The position numbers were made by a program, and so were the translations under genes. The notes beneath the pieces are model-generated. The model was given only the letters and a program-made list of their open reading frames with translations. It ran no database searches and was not told the origin of the DNA. From Lepidonotus clava (lineage: Eukaryota; Annelida; Polychaeta; Phyllodocida; Polynoidae): a stretch of DNA of 64,000 bases. Every line of letters begins with the position of its first letter. Position 1 is the stretch's first letter. The DNA is taken from assembly GCA_936440205.1 (NCBI GenBank), contig OW387146.1, positions 24,304,458 through 24,368,457 on the forward strand. Direction: 5' to 3'. Below are positions 10,590 to 23,747 of this stretch, piece after piece.

Positions 10590-10735
10590 AGGTTTTAGGT
10601 TCTATCACACCAAACCCGACTAAAGTTGTTATGTGGATGGTTCTTTATTTATAGGGAGTTCATTTACAGTTATCAACATGTTTCGACTGATCAGCGCCCT
10701 TCATCAGTATTGATAATTGTATGAAATAGATATGA
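10590..10735 (-). mobile_element. Penelope-like terminal fragment with hammerhead-like motif
   Basis: On the minus strand CTGATGA is followed 16 nt later by CGAAAC, the spacing of a hammerhead ribozyme core. A short flank carrying CCTATAAATAAAGAACC follows. This arrangement is known from terminal repeats of Penelope-like elements. Stem II pairs poorly here, so this is probably a degraded copy. No reverse transcriptase is recognisable nearby. Confidence 0.4.
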
Positions 10736-10739
10736 TTAA

Positions 10740-11702
10740 ATTAAGTTTCAATACTATTGATTGTGTTAGTACGTTAGCTTTGTTATTGATCAGTCGGCAA
10801 GGCAAAGATAGGAAATTACCATGTTGAATTTCAGCAAGGTGTGAATTTACAAGATTTGTTTTAAAAGTTGTCTCTATATTAAATTATCAACATGAGAACT
10901 TGCTACAATATATTTAGGTTACGCAGCAGTAACGCTCTGTTTTGGCCCTTGTTACCTTGTAAGGATGGCACCCATATCGCGTACAGCTCATTGTTGTATC
11001 ATGTAAACCTTGTCAATTATATGTAAACTTAAATTTTGAATATTTCCTATGTTTGTCCCTGATATTTTATATTTTAAGGTTCTTTCTCACAGAAAAAATA
11101 GCTGCATATAAAAAATATCTTCTGGCAATAAGAAATCGGTTAATTCGAAGAAAACATGGAAAATTTTATATATCTTACAAAAATATAGTCAAAGAAAATG
11201 CTTTTAGTTGGAATCTCGTATATTTCCGAGGTGTTAATTATGGAAACATATAAATCCATTACATATTTGAATTAAAAAAAACGAACATTTTGAGCAGTGT
11301 TTTTACTTACTTTTTTCTTTACTATAACTCGAATCATGCGTTCAATTATTTTGTAATATTATCAAAAAAATAATTAAGCCATTATTTTCAATTTTTGACT
11401 TAATAATGCATATAAAAACACAGTTCACCTTTCCTAAAACCGTTGCCAGCTCTATGAAAAAAAGGAGACTGTGCAGGTTCATTGGAAAGGTGTAAAGAAT
11501 GACTACTAGACAACATAATTATGCTGAAACCTGATTCATTTATTTGGGCTAATATACACTGAAACAAATCTTTCAATTAACAACTGCAGGGTGAATATTA
11601 CAATATCTATAGATATGCACGCAGTCTTACATGGTTACCGGTTTTCAGGGCCATAAGGGCTAACAAGGTTATGGGATACAAATGATATAGATTTGTTAGA
11701 TA
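10740..11702. other. AT-rich spacer, no gene seen
   Basis: Only short chance open frames were found. The stretch 11050-11450 is extremely AT-rich. No terminal repeats were recognised. Confidence 0.4.
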
Positions 11703-12171
11703 AAGCCGGGTTTCCACCAAAAGACTTTCATGGTGAATTTCTAACAACCATGAACGACTTAAAAAAAGAACATCTTCGCTCATTTTGGTCGTTCACTAAG
11801 TAACAATTTCTTGTTTCTACTGAACGACTAAAATACGGATATCAGAATGATTCTTGGACAATCTGGACGACTTTTTCAAACGACAGAGGTTAGAAAATCC
11901 AGGGAACAATAGATTTAATTGCTTTTAATTGCTCTTGGAAAAAATCGTTGGCATCTGTCGTCCAGAAATATTTAACAGGTTAGATATTTGGTCGTTGGTG
12001 AATCGTTCACAAATGTCGTTCACAAAAATCGTTTGAAGTCGTTCACAAATGTCTTTACTACCGATTTTGTGTTTCCACTGAACGATTATATTAACGACCA
12101 CAAAAGATTTGTAAATTGTTTAGAGTCGTTAACGGTCATTAGCATAATGTCATTCGGTGGAAATAGGGCTT
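11703..12171. mobile_element. TIR element with AAAGCC ends (TA flanks)
   Basis: The left end AAGCCGGGTTTCCACC and the inverted right end AAGCCCTATTTCCACC bracket 469 bp flanked by TA on both sides. The interior repeats words such as gtcgttcac, gaacgact and cgttaacg. It is a non-autonomous DNA transposon with subterminal repeats. Confidence 0.65.
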
Positions 12172-12179
12172 TACCGGTA

Positions 12180-12825
12180 TAAAAAATTTGAAGTATCAAA
12201 GATAGAGAGCAAAATTCTAACAACATTCAATGGTTTTGCAAGGTAAATATTGTTAACATTCCTAGATTTGTAAACCAAGATTAATGAAGATCCAAGAAGG
12301 AGGACATTCCAGTCAAAGGTCCTGCTGAAATCTCTTAAGGGAAAATGATAACTATATATAGTTACAGTAAAGAAGTTTCTTTTTCTTATTTGATCATTTG
12401 GTTTCGGAAATGGTCCAAACATTAGATTTTAAAAATAAAATTGTGGAAGAGACACCAAACTCAACAAGCACAAATGGATGGACCACTTGTTATTTATTAA
12501 ATTTTAATTAATATTAGATTTTAAAATAACCAAAACTCCATTTTCTTGCCATCAAGAGTTTAAAACTGTCTAAGTAAAGTGTGCATATATAGCTCACAGG
12601 GTTCTGAGAATTCAGTAATTGGAACATACTTAATAGATATACATGCATATTACATCTATGCAACATCAAGTCAAATACAAAGGATTTTTTGTTCGTATTT
12701 AGGAAATGTCAGTTAGGTGATAACTAATACAACAATCGACATCTAACATGAAGTCATGTCAAGAGTAAGTTTAAATTCAATAATGTACTACAACTGTGGA
12801 AATCTCTGCTTGCCATTTCTCTGAA
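12180..12825. other. 3' flank of LRR paralog 3, no gene seen
   Basis: AT-rich DNA. A TTTATT (AATAAA on the minus strand) at about 12492 is a possible polyadenylation signal about 330 nt past the stop codon. Confidence 0.4.
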
Positions 12826-14109
12826 CTATCTTTTACAATGAAAGACATCCATAGGGACCCGGCGAATAAGCTTTCCATCATTTGTACCTCCAGAACAGCG
12901 ATATGTATTATTGATCTCATAATCAGTCATATGTTCATTTGTGTGTTGAACTTGGCGAGTAGCCAAATCTTTCAGCCACTTGGCTCCGCATTTACAACTC
13001 CATGGATTTCCTCCTAGATATAAGACTGCACCAATCCTTAGGTTACTGTCAATTGTTTCTGTTGTCCACCACATTTTATTAAGTTTATTATCACTGAGAT
13101 CAATCACACTTGCATTTCTTAGGCCCAACATGCTCCTGGAATGCACAAACGTTAAAACATTATTGCTTATGTTGAATTTTAGAATATGCGCTGGTACTCT
13201 CGCTGTACTTTTAGGACTTGAAATCTTGGCAACCATATTCCTGCTTAAGTCAAGTTCCTGCAGTGCTGGTAGGTCTAGCAGATTGTAAGGAATTGTAGTG
13301 AGCTCATTTCCCTGAAGAGAGAGAGTTTGTAGTTGGGTTTTCCAGGTACTTGGAAAGTGTCCTTTCACCAGGTGTGTGTCTCGTAGTCCAATGTCAATCA
13401 ACTTCAGATGAAGTACTTGTGGCATAGTTTCAAACCATGGTTTCATTACATCAAGTCTTTTTGGCTTTGCACCAGTAATAGAAAGTGAGGTGATGTTTTG
13501 CAAATTGTCAGTGGGAATCTTCATAATGTCTAAACCATCAGCACTCAATTCAAGTAGTTCCAAATTGTCTAGACCCACCCAAGCATCTGGTTGAATACGA
13601 ATGACAGGATTTCCACCTAGATATAGAGAACGAAGGTTTTGTTGACCCTTAAATGCCTCATCATCTATTAAAGAAATGAAGTTATTCGAAAGTTTTAGCT
13701 TTCTTAGATTTGTAGGAGCATATTGTATGTTACCCAGTATCGAGGGTATAGCTCTTAATCTGTTATCACTTAAATCGAGGTATTCTATATCTGAATTTTC
13801 AAAAGTATTTTGATTAATTGTTTCAATCTTGTTATTTCCCAGGTATATTTTCTTCAATCCAGTAACATGTGCAAAGGCATTTGCTGGAAGGCTTGATATA
13901 TCATTGTTTTCAAGATTAAGAGAATATGCCCTTGTCACGTTGGGAATGGCTGTTAGTCCTCGTGACTGGCAAGATACAATTTTCTCCTGGGGATTTAAAC
14001 AGATGCAGCCTTTAGGCAATGAAATTTCGTCGTCGTAACAAGGCAGGTAGATTTGGGCATCCCCTAACTGAAGTATGATGGTGACCAGCAGAAGCAGAGT
14101 TATCGTCAT
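12826..14109 (-). CDS. Secreted leucine-rich-repeat protein, paralog 3 of 4
   Basis: This is a 427-aa predicted secreted protein. It has a signal peptide (residues 1-18), an LRRNT with cysteines at 24, 35, 37 and 47, and about 12 LRRs of 22-26 residues with the LxxLxLxxN pattern. In the middle is an irregular block around TGAKPKRLDVMKPWFETMP. The LRRCT has a CKC pair, then C after 30 residues, then C after 19 more, close to the C-terminus (FHCKR). No membrane anchor is seen. The start is fixed by the signal peptide and by an acceptor (ctttttatag) 11 nt upstream. It is the closest relative of paralog 2 and the two share promoter sequence. Ligand and role are unknown. An innate-immune or matrix role is only a guess from the family layout. 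Confidence 0.94.
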   Translation of the reverse strand: MTITLLLLVTIILQLGDAQIYLPCYDDEISLPKGCICLNPQEKIVSCQSRGLTAIPNVTRAYSLNLENNDISSLPANAFAHVTGLKKIYLGNNKIETINQNTFENSDIEYLDLSDNRLRAIPSILGNIQYAPTNLRKLKLSNNFISLIDDEAFKGQQNLRSLYLGGNPVIRIQPDAWVGLDNLELLELSADGLDIMKIPTDNLQNITSLSITGAKPKRLDVMKPWFETMPQVLHLKLIDIGLRDTHLVKGHFPSTWKTQLQTLSLQGNELTTIPYNLLDLPALQELDLSRNMVAKISSPKSTARVPAHILKFNISNNVLTFVHSRSMLGLRNASVIDLSDNKLNKMWWTTETIDSNLRIGAVLYLGGNPWSCKCGAKWLKDLATRQVQHTNEHMTDYEINNTYRCSGGTNDGKLIRRVPMDVFHCKR

Positions 14110-14120
14110 CTTGGATGTTT

Positions 14121-15856
14121 CTATAAAAAGACAGAAAAGAAAGGTTTGTAACTTACATCGTTTAACCTAACAAAATGATACATTTTATAAAACAAGTAAA
14201 AGCTTTTTAAACTATCTTGGCGTGCTGCAAAACTTTCTATGTGAGATGTCAAAGTTAAAATTGGGTCATCTAAAACCAATTGATAAATTTTGTAATGCGA
14301 AGAGATATTGTCGGAAGAGGTTATTTCCCCAAGGGATAATGTAATAATTATTGTTTTCAGCCAGTTTCTTTATCTGTTGGCATTATTTTGTTGTTAAAAA
14401 GTAGGCCTATTAATTATTTCTTTTCACCGCCGATGAGATTTGTATGAGGGTCATAGGCAGAAGTCAAATAAGAGGTAGATAATTTTAATGGTAATGTTTT
14501 TTCTTGTAATGTTAATGTAACCACAAGTGAAAATACAAGTCAATATGAGTCCAGATATATTTCGCCCATTGACATAACATTCCAGATTCTATTGTGATAA
14601 GCTTCCATAGTTTTAGGCAGTACATAAATCTAGTAATAAATCTTATTATGTAGGGATATACTACCGCAAATGGTGAAATATAACACCTAGGATATTGGTT
14701 GTAGAATTTACCAAAATTTAAGTATAATTGCGTCAATACCACAATGTCATGTTTTTTTTAGAAGCAATCCACATGAGAAACATAGCATGGCGGACTAAAT
14801 GACATGAATTCAACTAATAAATGTAAAATAAGCAATATAGAAATTAAAAGTATCTTTGGCTGTGATTCTATCACGGAAATTCTCTAAATTATAAAATCTT
14901 GTGACCCTAGCTGTTACTGTGATTATCTTAATGAAATAGCAATGTATGCATACATATCTTATACCTTTTCAATATACCATAAAGCTGTTTTGTTTCCTTG
15001 TATTCAATCATGGTATTCGGAAAGGGGACTTCCATTAAGTACACGTGCGCACATTTAGAAAAAAACACATAGGCCTACCCCCTGCAATACTCTTGGCACC
15101 CCTGGACCTCTTCAGTCCCCTGGCAATAACAACAGTTATACACCTCCTTAGTCCGCTTTGTTACTTGCCAACAACATTGCATGTGCTTTTCTGTTGGCCT
15201 TACCACTACTTACGTCAACTTAGTTTTTTACATGTTCACCATACGTTTATCTCTTACTACTCTTGTATTAATTGCACGGAAAATTACGGGTCACCTTCAG
15301 ATATGGTAGGTCAGTGGGGTGTTTCATAAGAAGCTCCGTAGCTACGGCCGGAGTTTTATGTGCCCTTACGGAAACTGTACGCAAGTTTGAAACTCCCGTA
15401 TCTCATCCTTTCATAACCAAACTCACGGAAATTGACCCAAAACACCCGTAAATTGACCCAAACTCACGTAAGCAAAGACAAAACTCACGTAGCTACGGCA
15501 GCCCAAAAGGTGATTGTCACGTAGCGGTACAGGGGTTTGTTATGAAACGGGCCCCTGAACCACCAGTTTCCTGTCAATTTGATTGCTTCTAATCAGAATA
15601 ACTCTATTTCTTGTCGACAATGAATTATCTACATTTGATATCACCATTTGAGCCATGCCCCCTCTCCCCCCCTCCTCCCCCCAACACACACAGAAGCGCC
15701 CGCCTGTGCATGCACTCACACATATGCACGTACATAGTATGCCATTGAAAAAAAAAGATTACTAATACCAAATGATAATTGATAACAGAAGGTTAGGTGA
15801 CTAAATACTATGTACCTGTTTAAAGTGACCACTATAATATCAATATAGTTACATAC
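14121..15856 (-). other. 5' leader intron of LRR paralog 3
   Basis: The acceptor has a long pyrimidine tract ending tttttatag on the minus strand. The donor is AAG|GTATGT, read from 15856. It contains one MITE (15311-15558). The remainder is AT-rich and empty as far as I can see. Confidence 0.72.
15311..15558. mobile_element. TTTCATAA-ended MITE
   Basis: The left end TCAGTGGGGTGTTTCATAA pairs imperfectly with the right end, whose inverse is TCAGGGGCCCGTTTCATAA. The ends are followed inward by cgtagctacgg-type palindromic words. The interior repeats 'aactcacg' and 'ttgaccca'. This end type is common in animal non-autonomous DNA transposons. Confidence 0.65.
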
Positions 15857-16040
15857 CTTGTTTTCCCCAAACAAGCCCCTTTCTGTGGACCTAGACGAAG
15901 GATTATGTTCTTCTGTTTGTATACAAACTATTTGTATGACAGCTGTGCTGTATTTATACCACTTCCCCCCCTACCTATATCCCCCTCACCATCGTCATAA
16001 CAGAGGTCATATGTGTATAACTAACACAGAATTAAGCCCA
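15857..16040 (-). promoter_or_regulatory. Promoter and first exon of LRR paralog 3
   Basis: The TATA box GTATAAATA is on the minus strand at 15951-15959. The non-coding first exon runs from about 15925 to 15857 with no ATG and ends AAG|GTATGT. The upstream block 15968-16040 (C-rich tract, cagaggtcatatgtg, aacacagaatt) aligns with that of paralog 2. Confidence 0.7.
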
Positions 16041-18292
16041 TCTTCCATGTATCACTGTCATGCGGATGTGTATGGAAGGTCATGTCTCATATTTCCATGA
16101 CCGGTCATGACTCAAATTTCCCTGACCAATGCTGACACAGGGAAATATAATATTTTAAATTGGTCATCAATATTGCCTCCAACCCCTTTCTGGGTATTAT
16201 TGTCACAGAGTGGAATGACGTCTATAGACGTGGTGCAAATAACGTCATAATTCCCAGAAAGTGGCTGGTTGTCATATCATTTGTCAATTCAAAAGTATAA
16301 CTCTTCATGACTCAATAAAATTGTAGAACATAATAATCTCAACTAATCTCATGAGTAACCTTATATTTTTTTAATCTAAATTTAGAATTTTTTTATTTTA
16401 TGGTGATCACCAAGAAGTGCTCATGTGTGCAGAAGGTCTATAACCCTTGTGCAGAGATGGTCATACGACCATCATTTTGTAACCACGATGGCATCACCAT
16501 AACCACATGGCTGTGAATTAAGTTTAGATTAATCATACATCATTATGATAGTTTATCATGATTAGGGCAGTTAGTTTTGGGTATATTGGACATAAAATTG
16601 AATTCCATTATGTTATGATGACCAATTTTAAGTGGATGACCAATATGGCTTTCAGTCTATCGTGGGAGGTGTGACATTATCTGCACAACCTTTACACGAC
16701 TATTAGTTGGTACGACTCATGTTTCAATATGCAGGACAGTGCTAAAATCGAGTGATTCAGGCACAATTTATATGAGTTCCTGTTATTATTGGGGGCACAT
16801 TAACACCCACGCTGGCACGCTAAATGGGGTTTTGGGGTAATTGTACAGAGTGGCAATTCCATGCTGTAATACCCTTATAACTGTAAATTTACTGTCCAAT
16901 TAAAGTGTTGAGTAAATGGAATAACCAAACTAAAATACATATCATTGATTGATAAGAGAAGCAAGTATGTATAAATTGGTATTATGATGAGATGTTACAC
17001 TTGGGTTATGGTTTTCTGGATATCACTGGTATTACTGTTTATTGAAGGGATCATTTCTGTGATGTGGGAATATAGAGTAATGGGAAATAAGAGATGGTTT
17101 ATTAGACTTTTATGAAGACGAAGGAAAAATGTAAAGAACGAACGTATGATTTACAAGGGTATGAAAACGCAGAAGCGCCATTCTATATACTCACTGGTTG
17201 TAGGATTTGTATGTCCTATGTCGAGTAATGGGAGGTTGTGGAACGTTCTAATGGCGTTGCAGAACGTCACGGAACCTAGAAGTTTTTAGAACTTGGTATA
17301 ACATGACTGCTTTATGTTGCTCTTTGTCTGGGTTGTTGAATGGTTGTTGAATGCATGTTAAGGCACGCATCACTTTAAATTTTCTAATACCAATTCTGTC
17401 GGAAGGCCAAATGTAACATGTTGATTGTAAGAAAAAATAAAGTTGCCTTCCTAAATGTAGGGTCGTAGATTCGTATCATTGCAAAATTCGCCAGAGTGAA
17501 GGGTGAAGGGGAGAGAGGGGGGGGGGGGGGCGCTACCAATTGAGCGATTATTTGAACTAAAATTCTGGTTGTTTTGATCAGTTCTGGCCACTTAATTTTG
17601 ATTGAAAACAGTAAATGCTTGAAAATGATTAGAAATGGTGTTCCCATTGAGCAATCTGGCAAGATGTCTATCAAAACGGATGGTCAATCGATTTGAAAAT
17701 ACCTAACAATGTTAGATAGATATTGGTCGCTGGCAATCTCAAATTTGATAAGAATGTCAGTCGAAATGCTCAATTAGTACCCCATTGAATAATGCTACAT
17801 AACTGAAATTCTGATCTGATTTCAAAAATACTTATGACGAGAATCAAGCATTGTTAGATATTTTCCAATTAATTGACACTTTCTTTCAAATAAGCAACTT
17901 CAACTTCTAGAGCAATGCACGTATTTTTTCTAAGTTTCTTTTCGAGAAAAATGCCTGATAATAATTGAAAATGTTTGGTATTTTTCAGAAAGTTGCGACT
18001 TAAATATTCTCTTTAAAAAAAGGTCTGGTCTCAGCCAAACGATTAATTTTACGAATCCACTCTCTTTCTTATGAAAAGAGAAAAATGACAATGCATTCAA
18101 TATATTTTTATACTCAAAGATTCATTCCGTGGCAAAGTTCGATTAGAGGAAAAAAATTTTTTTGTGAAAAACAACTGGTTTGTGTTGTATGATTGCGGGA
18201 AATGTTTATTCTGCTCTGCATGGACAATCTATTTTCTTGGTATCAGCACCAGAAGCAGAGTTCCGATGTACATCTACAAACGTCTTATACCT
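16041..18292. other. Spacer, no gene seen
   Basis: AT-rich DNA up to the Ngaro-type element. It contains a small hairpin gatggtc-atac-gaccatc near 16462-16479 and a G-run near 17515-17530. Open frames here are short and in low-complexity sequence. Confidence 0.4.
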
Positions 18293-19474
18293 AATTAATG
18301 AAGGGGACGCAAGAATGATATAATTTGCGAAGAATTGAACTTTAATCAATTACCACCATCACCGATCAAGTATCAATCACTGTGAAAATTCGAGCAGTAA
18401 GGCCTCAAAGGCAACGACATAATAGGATATCAATATAATTCAAATACATGTGAATGTCAAAGCATGGACAACATGTTATAATATAATAGTGAGACATAAT
18501 AATTCAATCAAGAACAAATGTCAATGTTATCCGTCCGCCCTGGTAACGGGGGAGGGGGTATACTCCGTCTACTTAAGCCCTATTGTATTTAGGTTTTGTC
18601 TTTTAGGGCGTGGAGGGTGGGTTATCAACCACCGGTAGGATCTGTGCGCTCTCGGCGCTGGTAAGAGTTCATATGAGGGAGCGGTTAGGTCACGTGCCTC
18701 CCCTGCATAAATTACAATCAATTAGCATAATTAATCCCCAATTAATGAAGGGGATGCAAGAATGATATAATTTGCGAAGAATTGAACTTTAATCAATTAC
18801 CACCATCACCGATCAAGTATCAATCACTGTGAAAATTTGAGCAGTAAGGCCTCAAAGCCAACGACATAATAGGATATCAATATAATTCAAATACATGTGA
18901 ATGTCAAAGCATGGACAACATGTTATAATATAATAGTGAGACATAATAATTCAATCAGGAACAAATGTCAATGTTATCCGTCCGCCCTGGTAACGGGGGA
19001 GGGGGTATACTCCGTCTACTTAAGCCCTATTGTATTTAGGTTTTGTCTTTTAGGGCATGGAGGGTGGGTTATCAACCACCGGTAGGATCTGTGCGCTCTC
19101 GGCGCTGTTTAGAGTTCATATGAGGGAGCGGTTAGGTCACGTGCCTCCCCTGCATAAATTACAATCAATTAGCATAATTAATCCCCAATTAATGAAGGGG
19201 ACGCAAGAATGATATAATTTGCGAAGAATTGAACTTTAATCAATTACCACCATCACCGATCAAGTATCAATCACTGTGAAAATTTGAGCAGTGAGGCCTC
19301 AAAGCCAACGACATAATAGGATATCAATATAATTCAAATACATGTGAATGTCAAAGCATGGACAACATGTTATAATATAATAGTGAGACATAATAATTCA
19401 ATCAGGAACAAATGTCAATGTTATCCGTCCGCCCTGGTAACGGGGGAGGGGGTATACTCCGTCTACTTAAGCCA
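18293..19474 (-). repeat. 3' split direct repeats of the Ngaro-type element (B-A-B-A-B)
   Basis: A 447-bp unit starts at 18293, 18740 and 19187. The third unit is partial and joins the recombinase gene. Each full unit is a B part plus an A part, and A recurs alone at 23862-23983. The copies are nearly identical. The classic layout would be B-A-B, so there is one extra unit here. Confidence 0.9.
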
Positions 19475-20312
19475 AGGCGACGCGAAGCGCGTCGGGGACG
19501 GAGGAGACCAGATCCCTAGGCACATACGTATGGATCGCTTTTGAGCGCCAGGTTCCGTGCGTCATCAACGATGCACAGTCCGCCCCTGCCGCTGCAGCCA
19601 GCTGTGCGCCGGTATGGCGCAAGCTGTGAGGGGTGAATAAGTGGGCGGCCGGAGAGGCTATGTGTTTTAGGGCAGGTCTCATGAATGCTATCATAGTCTG
19701 TGGAGTAAGGGGTCGGCCCGTCGATGGTAGAATGAATAGGGGCGCCGTGAGCGGCGCGGGTGTAAGTGCCCATGCCTGCGCGCAGGCACACACGGGGCAG
19801 TAGGGAGAGCCCTGTATGCACGGGAGGGGTAGTCGGACCGGCCGGCTAGTCGGGTGCAATGTTTTGGTTGACTTGAGGGTAATCCACATTGTCTGGGCCT
19901 CGGTAATTACGTCTGACCTAGTAACCTGGTGCGCACTCAGGGGCGAGGTGGTCAGGTAATTTGACTGTCTGAGGAATGATGTTGTTCCAAATAAACATGC
20001 GGCTCTCACAATGATCCCATCGGGGCCGAGGGAAGCAAGGGCGTCGCATAGCGCTTTTAGAGTGTGCGCTGTTAATGTAGGAGCTGATGCGGGGGCATGA
20101 GGGGATAAGCGGGTTGCACCTCTGAGTAGTGTAGGTATCAGTGGAGATGAGAAGGCCAGGGGATCTCCGAGGAGGGCGGTCATGTACGTCTTGGCTCCTG
20201 ATAATGAGTTTTTAATCGCTGTAACGGATGTTAGGGAATTAGCCAAGAACTGTGTAAACAGTATGACATCCGTTACTGTTGGGGAGAGGGGGTTCATGTC
20301 ATGTGTGAGCAT
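19467..20312 (-). mobile_element. Ngaro-type element: tyrosine recombinase part
   Basis: An open frame of 281 aa in which the HxLRH motif and a downstream tyrosine (IHTYV) of tyrosine recombinases are recognisable. In this family the enzyme integrates a circular DNA copy without making target duplications. Its end overlaps the B repeat. Confidence 0.85.
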
Positions 20313-20431
20313 GAACGCCAGGTATGTTTTGGCCTGTCTATGGTGGTTACGGCGTGTCCCGGGGGCAAAGGCTGCTTGATAAGATGCATTGGCCTGCTCC
20401 CAAAGCCGGGGGTTGGGTGTATCTGGAAGAA

Positions 20432-22326
20432 TTAGAGATTAATGGTTAGGAGGCTGTTCACAGGCACGGGTTCGATTGGTTTGATGTTGAGATTGTTTGT
20501 CATTGTTTGTACTGTGAGTTCGAAGTGCTGTGATTTGTGTCGTCTACTGAGGGCATCTGCGAGAACTAGTGTGGAGCCGGGGGCATGTTGGATTGTTATG
20601 TTGTTGTGGTGTGTGGCTGCGTGAAGCCATATTTCGCATGCACACGCCGCGAGGATGGGGTCTTTTGTCCGGCCTGAGTTTAGGGCGAACTTTGATGCTG
20701 TGTTGTCGGTGGTTATGATGATCTCTGCGCCTTTCACATGAGCTGGTGTGAGGGTTTTCAGTGCCGTCACTATGTTTAATGCCTCTAGTTGAGAGATGTG
20801 TCTGGTGGCGGCGTACTCTTCTGCGTACCGGGTGCTATAGTATGCCGACTCCGAGTATCCTCCACCTCCTTCTAAACAGGCGTCACATTCTATGTGGTGT
20901 TGCTGGCGTTCTTGTGGGATGAGGATGCGGCCGTTCGATGCTGCTGCAAAGTCTACAAACCATCTGACGTCTTTCCTTGTTTCTTCGTCAATGGGTATGA
21001 ACTGCTTGTGGGTCGGTTGTCTAAGTTTAGAGAGGAGTCGCGCTGTAAACTTCCTAGCATGCTGGACGCAGTGCGATATGTGCATGAGCTTGCCCAGGAG
21101 TGATTGTAGCTCCCGTCTCGTTGCTTTCTGCTTGTGCAGCCAGGTCTGGGCGAGTTCAGCTACTTCCTGCATTTTTTGTTCGGGGATAGTCACTATCATT
21201 TGTTGAGTGTCGTAGCTGAATCCTAGCCACTGCATGTGTGTGTGCGGTGGACTGGATTTGTCGGGGGCCACTTTTACTCTGAGCGTGTCACATAGGTGCG
21301 TGAAGTCTCTGAAGGCGGCTTCTGCTTCTGGTTTGGATGCGTGTGCTGCTGCGAAATCGTCTACGTACGCTAGTACGTCGTGTCCCTTCTTTCTCATCAG
21401 GTAGACTAGGGCCTGTGATACCCTTTGTTGAGCTGCGCATGCTCCTCTACATCCGAAGGATGGGCAGATATCTACATAGAACCTATTTCGGTGTGATATT
21501 GCCATCAGTGGGTAGTCTAGTGGGTCGGACCTTAGTTGTCTGTACGCTCTTTCAAGGTCAGCCTTCCATAAAAACGCCCCTTTTCCTGCTTGGATGATCC
21601 TATCAGCTAGGTCAGATGCGTATACGAGATGTGCGTACCTTGAAATACGTTTTTGGGAACGCCGTCGTTCACGCTATTTCCATGTGGATACGATAAGTCT
21701 ATGATTACGCGGCGTTTATGTGAGTCTTTTTTCGGGCGAGTCATGATTGGGCTGGTTTGCATCCAGGGGTTAAATGGGGGTGTTCTAGACGGGCCCAGCA
21801 TCGCATGTTTTGAGATTTCGTTTCTGAGGTAATCATCCACGTGTTCTGCGTAGTCATTGGCAGAAGGGTGATTTTTGTTGGTTGGGGTTGGGATTGTATC
21901 CCTTGTATATCCTCCCGGCCATCCGAACTTTAAGTATTGGCAGATGTCTCGGTCGTGGTACGTTTCCAGGGCTTTTTCCCAATTATGGTGATGCATGTCG
22001 GAGGGTATTTCGATGCGTGCTTCCATGTAGTTGGGGAGTCCTGTCGCCCTTACTGTGTCATATATGAGTAGGTGGTGATCCGTGACATCGTTCAGTACAC
22101 CTATTGACCAGGGCCATTTGTCGATGATCGTTTGTTTATATTGGTGTGGGAAGAGGGTCGGGGTGGTGGTTGTTTGTGAGTTGGTGAGTGTAGGGGTGTT
22201 GACTGAACTATCTAGGGCATCAGCGTGGGGGTGGGGTTCAGTGCGTTTTTGGTGGTATGGAATATCAGTGAGGGTTAGGTTTTTGTTGGTATCAGAGATC
22301 AGTGTTGGTTGTTCCGCATGTGTCAT
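20432..22326 (-). mobile_element. Ngaro-type element: reverse transcriptase and RNase H part
   Basis: Reverse transcriptase signatures (AYVDDF; a PxFNPW-type N-terminal region) are followed by an RNase H-like region (ECDACLEGGG, TDNTASK). Family membership follows from the order relative to the recombinase. Confidence 0.85.
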
Positions 22327-22493
22327 GGGGTGTGGTATTTGTATCAGGGGTGTCGTTTGTTGGTTATCAGAGATCAGTGTTGTGCGTTCCGCATCGTTTG
22401 TTGGTGGATTGGGAGATGCGCGGATTTGTTGATTGTCTGCGTGACTATTTGTTTTAGTCTTCAGGTCTGGGTTGTTTGATGCGTTGGCAGTGT

Positions 22494-23747
22494 CTACTCC
22501 TTGTTTTGCTTCCCAAACCCCGACTGTTTGCCTTGTGCATCTCTTCTATTTTTTGTGTAGTTTTTGGATTTGCAGCCTTCATATGAGTGGGGTTGGAATT
22601 GTGTCTTGGTTAGACAGTGTGTGCATATGTGGAGCTGGCGGTAGCCGTTTAGGATGTGATGTGTTGCCTGAGTACATCCCGTGGGGGAGTTGAACGGGCG
22701 ACAAGGGGGGCCAGGTTTTGCGGCCCTCAGCTCTGGTGTCAGCTCTATAGGGTATGCGTCTATGTCTGAGTTTTGTTGTGTGTCTGTTTTTGGTTTTCTT
22801 TTGTTTTGAGCTAGTTTGAGTCTAAGGAGATCGATGGTGTGTGTGTCATCCCATCCGAATTTCCCTTCCGCTATCATGTTACAGACCTCTTCGGACCAGT
22901 GTCGGACACTGGACCATTCGTACTCAATTGCGTCATCGTTAAGATTTTCTAGATGCTTAAACATGAACTTTTTGTCTTGGTATCGGGTTTCTTTGCTGTT
23001 AATGAGCCTTATGAAGCCTGCGTTATATTCTGGTAGTGTTAAGTCACCTAGAGTTGTCCTAGTTTTCTTCTGGCCTCTTGTTATGAATGAGTGAGCATAT
23101 TTTTTCTTACCGGTTCTCGATGCTAGTGGGGCTAGGGATGTGGTAAGGAGAGTTGCTACCCGTTGTTGAAGCGACGCGTCTGGGTCGAGGTCCGCCATTG
23201 ATGTGGGGAGGTCGTGGTGGTCCAATGGCCGGTAGGTCAAGGTGTTGACGTTAAACATATCATGCTCGTCCTGTGCGTGCCTGTAGCGCCTGTCCCGTCG
23301 TGGGTCTGGCGTTACGTTGAGGTTCCTTTTTGCTGCCCTGGGCTGGTGTTGTCCTGGGGTTTCGTGGTAATCCCGGTATTGTGGTGGGTAGCGACGCGCT
23401 CTTCGGTTCGGGGACTCGTCCAAGTCACCGGGGTAGTCGGCCCACGGCCAGTCATGGCGGCTCCGAGGCCTTTGGTAATCCGTAGGCCTATATGGCGGGG
23501 TAACACTCCGTCTCCGTGATGGGCCGGGGTCGTGGCTCGCGCTTCTTGGTGAGCGGTCTGCGGGCTCTTGTGTTGTCAGCTTGTTTGATATGGCGGTGAG
23601 GAGGTCGGTCATCGATCCGAGTTGGCCTTTCATGTCAGCTATTGCTTTCGTGTTCTGTGCTACTGTGGGCTTCTTTTTGGCGGGAGTTGTGTCGCCATTT
23701 TTAGGTTCGGGCGTTGGGTCTCGTTGGCCTCTCCTTCTTCCGCTCAC
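22494..23747 (-). mobile_element. Ngaro-type element: gag part
   Basis: A 417-aa open frame with a basic, low-complexity N-terminal half and a C-terminal Cys/His cluster (CTQATHH...CTHC) of gag-knuckle type. It lies in the first position on the element's coding strand. Confidence 0.7.
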
